DNA from: Corbicula japonica
Lineage: Eukaryota > Mollusca > Bivalvia > Venerida > Cyrenidae
Direction of reading: 5' to 3'
NCBI GenBank assembly: GCA_038501625.1
Contig: JAZAYU010000087.1
Location: 171,001-235,000, forward strand
Length of the DNA stretch: 64,000 bases
Of this stretch, positions 44,388 through 56,300 are shown one piece after another. The notes beneath the pieces were generated by a model, which searched no databases, was not told the DNA's origin, and saw nothing but the letters and a program-made list of their open reading frames with translations. Position 1 is the first letter of the stretch; each line of letters opens with the position of its first letter. A program made the position numbers and the translations under genes.

Positions 44388-47300
44388 GTGAAATATTTAT
44401 ATATGTTTTATTTTTATTTTTCTGAACTCGCATAAATATAGACTTTAAAAATAGCTTTTATTTTGCAATACTCTGAATGTGTTGGCATAAAATTTCGTGG
44501 TTTTCGGTGAAACGGCATTTTCGTGGGTTTGTTAAATTCATTTTCATTTTCCAAAATATTTTTGCATACAATTAAAGTTCATTTTATATTTATACTGTAT
44601 CGAGGCTTTAAATTCGCCGATCGATCTGAAATAAAAACACCATGAAAAATTAGAAACCCACGAAAATTAATTTCACTGTATATAAAGCAGCACTGAAATC
44701 AAAACATTTTAAATGCAAATACAATTCTTTCAATTTTTACAATACATGTTCTATTTAAAATATGTAGTTTCAGAATCTTGGCTATTAGTTATTAAAAAGA
44801 TCTTCATTTTAAAGCAGCATATTCACACTTTTGAGTAGAATGCTTCTATGTCTTAGATATTGCTTATATTCATTGTATCGTGATACATTTCGAAGTGGAA
44901 TGCTTCTATGTCTTAGATATTGCTCATATGATACATTTCGAAGTGGAATGCTTCTATGTCTTAGATATTGCTTATATTCATTGTATAATGATACATTTCG
45001 AAGTGGAATGCTTCTATGTCTTAGATATTGCTTATATTCATTGTATAATGATACATTTCGAAGTGGAATGCTTCTATGTCTTAGATATTGCTTATATTCA
45101 TTGTATAATGATACATTTCGAAGTGGAATGCTTCTATGTCTTAGATATTGCTCATATTCATTGTATCGTGATACACTTCAAAGTGGAATGCTTCTATGTC
45201 TTAGATATTGCTTATATTCATTGTATAATGATACATTTTGAAGTGGAATGCTTCTATGTCTTAGATATTGCTCATATTCATTGTATAATGATACATTTTG
45301 AAGTGGAATGCTTCTATGTCTGAGATATTGCTTATAGTCATTGTATAATGATACATTTTGAAGTGGAATGCTTCTATGTCTTAGATATTGCTTATATTCA
45401 TTGTATAATGATACATTTTGAAGTGGAATGCTTCTATGTCTCAGATATTGCTTATATATTTATTGTATAATGATACACTTCGAAGTGGAATGCTTCTATG
45501 TCTTAGATATTGCTTATATTCATTGTATCATTTTTCACTTCGAAGTGGAATGCTTCTATGTCTTAGATATTGCTTATATTCATTGTATCATGATACACTT
45601 CGAAGTGGAATGCTGCTATGTCTTAGATATTGCTTATATTCATTGTATCATGATTCACTTCGAAGTGGAATGCTGCTATGTCTTAGATATTGCTTATATT
45701 CATTGTATCATGATACACTTCGAAGTGGAATGCTGCTATGTCTTAGATATTGCTTATATTCATTGTATCATGATACACTTCGAAGTGGAATGCTGCTATG
45801 TCTTAGATATTGCTTATATTCATTGTATCATGATACACTTCGAAGTGGAATGCTGCTATGTCTTAGATATTGCTTATATTCATTGTATCATGATACATTT
45901 TGAAGTGGAATGCTTCTATGTCTCAGATATTGCTTATATTCATTGTATCATGATACACTTCGAAGTGGAATGCTTCTATGTCTTAGATATTGCTCATATT
46001 CATTGTATCATGATACACTTCGAAGTGGAATGCTTCTATGTCTTAGATATTGCTTATATTCATTGTATCATGATACACTTCGAAGTGGAATGCTTCTATG
46101 TCTTAGATATTGCTCATATTCATTGTATCATGATACACTTCGAAGTGGAATGCTTCTATGTCTTAGATATTGCTCATATTCATTGTATCATGATACACTT
46201 CGAAGTGGAATGCTTCTATGTCTTAGATAGTGCTTATATTCATTGTACCTGTTAACAAAGTAAACGTGATGTAATACTCTTCCACAGTCAACGTTTAATT
46301 GAATATATTTTAAGCTAAAGGTATAATGGCGTTACTAACACAGTAATATTCAATTACAACAGATCCTAAATCGCACTAAGTCTAATTACTGTTAAAATTC
46401 GGCGATATTCGCTCCTGTGTCATTTATATGATTACCATTCCTGATACGTAAACGGGCACCGTTAAAAATTATTTTTAGTTTTTTTTCTATGTTTTTATTC
46501 ATTCAAGTTGCTGATCTTTTAAATAAGCTTTATCACAAAAAATTGCAGTGGTGTTATTTGTTATTTAAACAAATCAGCAGAAAAAGATCCCTTTTGAATT
46601 AATATATATGTTAACTTAACATTGATTTGTGGTTATTGTAACACCGTATTGACAGGTGATAATAACTCGTAATATTGCAATAAATCAACAACCAAAATAC
46701 CCTATTTGCACACATGATGTCGTGTATGACAATTTAACAACATTTTTGTTGTCGTCTGGTCTGGTAACATAAGTTCACATATCCTTAAGTTAAATTACAC
46801 CGAAGGAATTATACACTGTGCATATAGGAGTTTGTTCTTAAAAATAAATTTAAATGAATATTGCGAATGATTCATTATGTTACAGCGGTTAAATGAGGTA
46901 TGCTTTTCATTCATCATTTATAGAATTCTTCAACAACTTAAGTTTCAATTCTGTGATAAGAGAGAAACTGTTCAAAAGCAGAACTACTCTTTTCAAACTG
47001 CAACAGTAAAAAGCAAACACAGCCTGTTGGAATAAATAAATAATATCGTGTTTCATCAATAAAAACATTTCGTATTAATGTATGTTTACTTATCATCAAT
47101 TAACTTATCATGTTAACTGTTGAAAGCACACTTAAAATTGAAGTTTGAAAACTGGAGCACATAGAGCATTAAAGAAACGTCTAAATGTGGCATTTTACAT
47201 ATGTTTTTCTCATTTGTGTAATATGCAAGTACGATTATTATTTCTTCTTTTTCAGTTCCATAAACGTTCATGTAAATTCGTTTGATTTTGTGTGCATAAT

Positions 47301-50300
47301 ATTTTATGGTTTTATGTAAACTTACATTTTCGTGGCTTTAATTTCCTGGTTTTCACATTTTCACACCCTTATTTAAGTCCAATTAAAAAATTTTATGCAT
47401 CATTCTCCACGAAATCCACAAACCGCACCACCCCACATATATAAATGATGTCACAGCATTATAATATGTTTTTTTCCTTTTCAGAATGAAGACGTTTTGA
47501 ATAATTCCACAGAAGACCAGAGCTATACCAACAAAGCTTTCAATGCGAGTGAATATAACGTTGAAAACCAAAACACTGGAAATTCTTTTCAAAATATCGA
47601 ATTAAGACACAATGATAATGAAGCGATAAGTGACAAGAATGTAAGGAAATTAACTGAAGAAACGAATGTGAACGAAAAGAAAGAATACAAAAAGGACATG
47701 GATAATGAGGTCAAAACAGCGTCAAAGGATGGAATAACACTGAGTCTTAATGAAGACAAATACACACACGATTTTGAATTAAAGAAAGATGATTCTTTAC
47801 AAAAGAGTGTTAACAACGAAGGTGAACTCGAAAGTGAAAATGGTGACCCTGTAAGAAACACTGCAATGGATGATTTCAACAAGGACTGTGATATTCATGA
47901 TTCGTCTTCAGGTTATTCGGGATCCACATTCAAGCGAAGTTTATCGTATGGTGATAAACCGAAGCGCCGAAAATCGGTACTTGTGTTTTTGTGTAGCCCG
48001 GGCTGTAACTACAAATTTGATAAAAGTTTAACGGGATTAGGCAGCGTGGACAGTATCATACTTATCCATTACTGCCAACGAAAGGCTCATTCAAACAGAG
48101 CCTGCAAAATTTTAATATTTGTCATGTTCGGTGGCTTTTAAATTACGTTTCTATCTATTCCCACACCGCTTCACACAGGCACAGTAAAATAACCGGTTTG
48201 TTGGAAAATGATATCATTCACTCTGTCACCCAATGTTTTAAGGAGTATTGCTCTACATCTAAAACCTCTTTATAGATGGCCATTAACACTTGTTGTGTTT
48301 ATTTCAAAGATCACACAATTTAGAGTTTACACTTGTTGTGTTTATTTCAAAGAACACACGTTTTAGAGTTTACACTTGTTGTGTTTATTTCAAAGAACAC
48401 ACGTTTTAGAGTTTACACTTGTTGTGTTTATTTCAAAGAACACACGTTTTAGAGTTTACACTTGTTGTGTTTATTTCAAAGAACACAAGTTTCAGAGTTT
48501 ACACTTGTTGTGTTTATTTCAAAGAACACACGTTTAGAGGTTCATGCGTATTTTAAAAATTTGATTTAGTTGATTTAGTCTGAGTATTAAGCCTATAAGT
48601 TATATGCAACGTTAAAGTTTGGTTTAAGTCACTTGAAAGCGGAAAACTTAAAAAATAGGCAATCAAGAGTTATCATTCATGTTATCAGTAAAAGTGTTTG
48701 ATTATGCAGATGATATCTTTCAAGTATTGTGCCATTAAGACAAGTGCTTTATTAACGGAGTTAATATTCAACCTCTTTCTTTGTTATGATTTCGAAACAG
48801 AGAGAGGGCAAGAGACACTGTGATTGAGTAGCTTTAATATAAAATCAGAATAATCTAGTCGAGATATTGGACACAATCTGTCGTTATCAGTGTATATTAT
48901 GTCATAATTAAATTGGGAACACATTAATTTTCTGTACGAGGGAGATAAGTTGTGACCTGGACTTAAGCTGATAGTACGAATACATGTACCACTTTAATTG
49001 CAGCAAAATCTGTTCGAAATTATAACTACACAACCCCATTTTTTAATATTTTATACTAGCACATCGGCCGATTAGATTGCAGTAAAATCTTTGGAAGAAA
49101 ATCTTTTCGAAATGACAACTTACCAACGCCAAAACATCAACTCATATCAAAATTTTACAACAATTAGATTGCAAAAAACCTTCGGAAGAAAACAGTTTTA
49201 TGAAATTATAATAACTTCAATAAAAAAATCTACAATGTCACAATTCACAACTACCCATAATAATCAACAGCTGTAAGATTTGAATGACATAAATGCCTAG
49301 ATTAGTTTATGTCAAAAAATATCCCAATAATTTGGTTTTTCTATAAATGGATCATCTCTTACGGCTCATGAACAGACTTAATCAAACCGAGCCTGCAATA
49401 TTTTCATTTTGTCGTGTTCGATGTCTTCCGCTATTCCCATTTTAATCTATTTTAATGATTAATATTGCATTTCGTTTATCAGCAATTTTAGTCTTAAGGC
49501 GTCGTTTCCCCCTTTAGTCATTAATATTTCATAGATAAAAAAGAAAAATATCAAACGGCAAAATGCAGTTCCATCATTTTTTTACACAAATTAATGGTGT
49601 TATACGTTAAGAAAAGTAAGAATAGTAAAAAGATGGTTATACCTTGAAATTCATAAAATTTTATTTACAATCGAACACAAAAACGAAGCAACACAAAAAC
49701 AACAATTCAAACGCCACAATGAGTCAACTTTAAAAGAACTTTCAAATATGAAGAAAAAAATCATCATTTTTATTTTGATGTCATCCATTTTCGTGACCAG
49801 GAAATTGAAGTTTAAATATACTTTTAAAAATATTTCATATTGTATACATTTGTCACAAAAAAGGACCTTCGACCTTTTTGCCAGTCACTTATTACTCATG
49901 AAGGCATTTAAACTGATGTTTCGTGTTGCTTTGTTTTTGTGTTTGGTTGCAAATAGATAGATCCGACTTTTTCCTTTTACTGTTCTTACTTATTTAACGT
50001 ATTTAAAATAAACATACATTACTAACATTAATTTGAGCAAAGTTTTATTGAACTGCATTTCGCCGTTAGAGAGATTCTGATAATATTTTTTATCAATGAC
50101 AGTGTAATGACAACTGCAAAAGCATTTTAATTTGTGTATTTAATTGCCTAATAATAACAATTGACGTGTAGATAGGTTTAACACAACAAGTCACTTGTCC
50201 ACGGCTAGCTCAACAGTGATCATAGTGGAACACACCTCTGGAAAATACTCATTAAACACTATTAGACCACCTTGTAGATGTAACAAATCTTGTAAGACCG

Positions 50301-53300
50301 TTTATCTGCTTTAAGAAAGACACATGAAGTTCATGCATATGACAAAAATACTATTTAAATACACGAATATTACCGTTTCAATTATAAATAAATGACCTTT
50401 AGTTGATTAATTATATTATACTTACAGCATTTACAGAAAAACGAGAGCTCAATGAACAACGACGTCAAACCTACAAACAATGAGGGGAGTGAACAGAGCA
50501 CGTCGGCTGATTCTGGTAAGATTATATTGGCCTAAGAACACATTTGTTTCCCTTTATGTTTCATATAATCCATATAACCGTCTGTGTAGCGAATATTTTA
50601 TGTACGTTCACATTTAAATATTTTAACAAAATTTGGTAATACTATCCAATGAGACTCATTCTAGCCAAAAGAAATGGCACTTTGCGAAATAATTTACAGA
50701 GCATCAATAAATGATTCGATTTTCTACGGCTGAGTTGCATAATCTAAATATTAAACTTAAAAAATGTCTACATGTACTAACCGCTTAATGCATTCTCTGT
50801 ACAACATTGTAATTGAATCAGTCTTTTTCATTCAACTTTGAATCAGTATTCATCCCAAAACCTCTTTTCTACGGAATAGCCCCTTCATTTTTGCTATCAA
50901 CCAAGAGCAAATAACTGTGCATTGATTCCACAATTAAAAATTATATACATTTAATTTTCATTAATGTTTGTCAATTTCAGCATTTTCAGATAACTCCTGG
51001 CGAATGCCGTTAGAAATGCCGCTTAAGACCTTCTCTGCAAAACATTTTAATTTAATCAGTCTTCTGTATTCAACTTCATCCAAAAAACTCTTTTCTGCGG
51101 AATAGTCCCTTTCTTATTGTGTTCAACCAAGGGCAAATAACTGTGCATGTATTCCACAAGAAAATTATATACATTTAATTTATTAGTGTTTTTTTTCAAT
51201 TTCAGCATTTTCAGATAACTCTTGGCGAATGCCGTTAGAGAGATTCACGTCCATACGACAAGGTTCGAAACGCAAACAGAAGGAAGTGTCCAAAGATTTG
51301 CGGTATTTATTTTCTTCTTTAAATGTATAGTTTATGCAATATTGTTTTCTTACTTGCGATCTTAAGTTTAAACAATAATTTTCAATCATTTAAAAAAGTG
51401 TAATAATATATTTTGTTTCACCCCTTCAGTTGCAGTCCAATTTTTGAAAAGGTAACCGTTTTGAAATGGTTTTCCTGTCATGCTATTTTTACAAAATGCC
51501 ACACCATGATATTCATCATTATGTTTCAGCTCTTACTACAAGAAGCAGGACGAACTAATCGATGAATTTTCCTCAATGAGAAAGAATAACGATGAGTTAA
51601 TATTATACACAGTTATATACCTTAACCATTTACTCCATTTAATATGGCTTATTTCTTCTGAGCGACCAGTGTTTATCCAAATCTACTTGAACATCTGGGC
51701 TGTCTGGATCCACACTGTCCGCCTTTAGATTCATTAGGTAATATCAGACCAATAAGCGAACAGTGTATATTCAGATCAGATGGATCGTATGTGCCGGATA
51801 ATCTGGATCTCTACCTGCCGCCCATGTGATAAATGCCGTATCCCTGGAGTAACGGGTTAAATAAACATTATAAACAGTGCACCTCTGTATTTATACCCAT
51901 CCTTTTAACAACCCTATCCTTTTTACCCGTCTGTTTTCCTTGAGTCTTTACATACAGGCTTATTATACTTTAATAGTGAAATTTTAGCTTGGTAAAACTG
52001 TCCTTTTTATTTTCGAATAATATGGAGCCTACCATATTACAAATGCTGGTTGAAACAAGATCAAATGTATAAAACGTATTCAAACAACTCTTGGACACCG
52101 CCATTATGTCAAAATAGGATACGTAAATGAATTATTTTTGCTGATAGACCTTTACTTGTCTTTAACAAAACGAACATACATTAAAATTGTATTAACTAAA
52201 CCGCCATACGCATACATGTACCGTCGTTTGGGATGAATGAAAATTGTATTGTTTACTGTTGTAAATATTAAGTTCCGCTCATTCCGGCTCTATGAGGCGT
52301 GGGCGATCATATGCACTTCCATCGCTGCCCATTAACAGGCTCAATCAAACCGAACCTGCAATATTTTCACATGTGTCATGTTCTGTAGCTTTCAAGTTCC
52401 CTTTTCACCTTTTAAAAATATACTTTGATGCTTTTGTAACCGTGTGTGGTTTGTTACTAGGCAAGTCAAGAATTAGTGTAATTGGGCTTGGCATCATTCC
52501 GCCACCACCCGTAATTATACTCTGTTTAAAACCTCTATTAATCCGTTTCCATCCTAAACAGGTTGCGACACAACTATATTTTGGGTTTTCGTACTGTTGT
52601 ATTCTCTGAAATAATCAAGTTTATAATTGAAGCAGCTGATATTAAACTTTGAACAAAGTTTAACATAAATATTTTATAACGTGCAAAATGCTTACACAGT
52701 TCTCTTTACTCAGACGACCAATAGAAATTTAAAGAAAATTAAGTTTGTTTTACATCGATAATTTTTTATAAACACAGGAACAAAGCTTACAAAACAAAAT
52801 AAACTAGAGTATGCAACCGCATAGGAACGGTCAGAGATAAAAGGATGAGAACAGAACACATCTTTATTTAACGCAAACCAAAATACAAGGTATAACAGTA
52901 TACGAAGCACAGAGAACAAAAATATATGTCGGTTGACATTGTAGAAGGTCACCGGTGTGGAGGAAGAGAGTAGGGGACTAAAATGTTTTAGTTCGCGCAA
53001 ACCTTATGCCTATCCTGCCTAAACTTTACAAACTTTACTAACAGTATACAGTCGGACACTACTTATCTATACCTCTTAAAATGATATAAAATGTATCGAA
53101 AGTCTGCTTAGATTTTTGAAAATTAGGGCACACATATGCATCTACTTTATGCTTGTTTTGGACAAGTAAATGTATCAATGAAACCTTCAAAAATCATATT
53201 CATGAATTTTACAAATTGGTTTTTAAATTAGTTACGTTGTTTCAGTTTTAATACGCTGTTAGTTCAATTGTATGCACATTGTACATTTTTAGAGCATTAT

Positions 53301-56300
53301 TCTGCCGCTGAAATACTGTTTTCGTTATATATTTGGTTGTCACGATACAAATGCTGAATTGTACAAATTCAACTATGAATTTTATTTCCACCGAACCTTT
53401 TATATATTCTCAAAGCCTTATTTTCTAAACCTATTGACCAGAAATGTATCGATTTTATAATTAGAGCTATATAATTTCTTTTTATTTTTCAAGTAATGAT
53501 AAACGTGCATGTGTTCGGTTTTCTTAGTGTTTTCTTGCAATATATTCATGTAGTATCGTGTTTATGTTCAGATGATACTGTTTTTTCAGACACAGTAAAA
53601 CAAAAATAGTGAGAATGTTGTTTTTTCAGATCTTTCTATAAAAGTCAAGACGACCTAATTAACCAATATGAGGAAATCCGTATGGAAATCGATGATGCCA
53701 TGGAATATACCGAGTCTGAAAGAAAGCTGAGAAAGAAAGCCAGTATCTATGCAAAGGCCACGTTCGCGACCAACTTGGTAAGTTACTTTATGATCCGCTC
53801 ATTGTTTTCTCGTTTAGGTCAAAACCATTCATTTATTGGGACCAGGGTTGAAGGTTATAAAACTGAGATTGGAAACCAGTCTCAAATCTCAAGCATCTGA
53901 TTGGCTGAAATGGCGACCTGTCAGATGCTTGAGATTTGAGACTGGTTTCCATGCTCAGTTTTATAACCTTGGGACCAGATGCTGATCACGCTTGAAAAAA
54001 CATTCCTTTTTTAATTAGGGATTTTCTCTCATATTGCTGTTGGCTGATATACATTCTTGTTTTTCCTTTAAGTGATTTCCTACCATATGGTTGGTGGCTG
54101 ATATACATTTTTATAATTCCTTTTAATGGTTTACTACAATATTGATGGGGGCAGATATATTCTAATAATTCCTTTAGCTATTTCCTAACGTTGTAGGGGA
54201 CTAATGTTAGTTTTTCAAATTTCCTCTAGAAATTGTCTACCTTTTGATGATGGCGTATATGCATCATTTCCATTCATATTGATGCTAGTTAATTATATTA
54301 TAATAAAAATCTTACAATTTACTTTCAAAATTGTATTGTTTATTGGTGTAAATATTGAGTTGCGCTCAACCCGGGGCTAGGCGGCGTGGGCAGTAATATG
54401 CATTTCCATTACTGCCCATGAACAGGCTCAATCAAACCGAGCCTGCAATATTTTCATATTTGTCGTGTTCGTCGGCTTTCAAAGTTCCCTTTTCATCTAT
54501 TTCAGGGCTTGCTGGCAATCAAAGTGGTAGCTGTGGTACTATCTGGTTCAATTTCTCTGATATCCAGTCTGGTGGACAGCTCCGTGGATCTCGTGTCAGG
54601 CATTGTCATCTGGGTGACAACAAGGGCTGTGAAGAAAACAGACAGATACGTCTATCCACAAGGTAAATACACCAGGGCCCAAGATCATAAAACTAAGTTT
54701 TGAGATCAGTCTCAAATCTCAAGGATCTGATTGGCTGAAATGGCGACTGATGCTTGAGATTTGAGACTGATCTCCAGATTTAGTTTTATGATCTTGGGCA
54801 CTGTATTTTCTCTTAAATATGTGTTTCTTTTCTCCTTATCTATACATTTCATTCCCCTCCGTAACGTTCATGTTTGTCAACAGGTTTTACATTTGTAAAT
54901 CTATTTTAGATTGACTTTGATTTTTAAAATACATAAAACATTAACTTATTTCTTCAATTGTGTTATAGATTCTTAAATATTTAAGTTGGTTAATATGTAT
55001 TTTTGAATGCTTAATATGTTGTTGATGTTATCTTTTTTTTAGGTAGAACGAAGCTTGAGCCGATGGCGATAGTCATTCTGGCGGTAATCATGTCTGTTGC
55101 ATCAATGCAAATTATTAAAGAGTCATTTACCAAGATCATTGGACTCGCAGATGGTTCGGATTCACCACCTAATATGGACTGGGTTACACTAGGCATCGCT
55201 AGCGCAACCGTCGGTAAGGTGTACAGTTTTAACTGTTAATTGCCTCGGATAAAATTTCACATTCGTCTGTACTTTTGAATCCAGCGTGATTATCATAGAA
55301 AGTAAAGAAACAACATACACTTCATTGTACTTATCAGTTTCAGTTACCTCCCTTGATGGTAATGTGCTTATTTCAAACCACAGAGAATATCAATCATTGT
55401 GAGTGGCCATACTTGAAGAATCCTTTTTGGGGGGAACTGGATGGTCTTTTCCGTGTCTGTCCCTTGCATGGCCGCCGTAAGGCATTGGGAATATCTATAT
55501 TAATATTTCCTATACAACTATACACATTTTTAAGATGTAACGAAGTTCTTTCAGCAATTTTGATAAAACAATATCCTTCTATCAACAGACGAAAAACATA
55601 TGAAAATTAGACAAATAGGAACATGCGCACGGTTAAATGAATACAAGCGTTATAAGAAGGAAATAATTAGATTTTATTCTTAACATTACAGTCAAACAGC
55701 AGTTCCGCCTAAAATAGATGAAGACTATTAGTGTATTGATGACTTTTATGTTTTATTTGATTGTGTGGTGTTGCATGCAGCATTGTTTAGCCGATGGGTG
55801 GGTTGGAGTTATTTCACCAAGACAACTCGTACTTGTTTTGTGATATGAGAACCTGTAGGGGCAAGTGTTAGGTTGATGCACCCTAGAACCTGGTTTAAAC
55901 CCCCACTGGCAATTTGTTTTGCCACTGACCGTTCCAAGGCGGTATCCCCAAAGGTTTTCATTTTCGTTAATTGTTGTGGCGACCTATTTGAATTGACATG
56001 CTTATAACAAACATGTTCTCTCTCTTCCTCTTCTTTTTCGCTCCGTGGGGAGACTTTGTTTTGTGAGTGTGGCGATTCCTGATAGGCATATATTACTTTT
56101 TTATCCCAATAAATATGACACAGACCAGCCAAGAACAAAACTGATGAAATTTCCAATCATAACAAAAACCATTTTAAACCAAATATGATTTTTTCGACAA
56201 TTAACTTACATAATGGGGACATATATTGACACACTTAACTAGGCTTGGTTACCGCCAAAAACGATGCGCTTACATGTAATAGAAAAAAGTGAAATATGCA

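Larger units (their letters stand above)
44388..47484 (+). other. CDF intron 1
   Basis: Contains a foldback at about 44483-44690 (tttcgtggttttcggtgaaa with inverted aaacccacgaaaattaattt), the 60-bp minisatellite and the repeat after it. 46430-47484 shows nothing else distinctive apart from a second tttcgtgg-type fragment near 47320. Confidence 0.6.

Noticed and set aside
44831..46255. Long open frames of 106-275 codons with a 20-residue repeated peptide
   Set aside because: They follow directly from a 60-bp tandem repeat (divisible by 3), are open in two registers at once, and sit in an intron without splice context.
47977..48141. Extension of CDF exon 2 to the stop at 48141
   Set aside because: The extension enters a family A repeat, lacks the composition of the exon, and would end the protein before the membrane domain.
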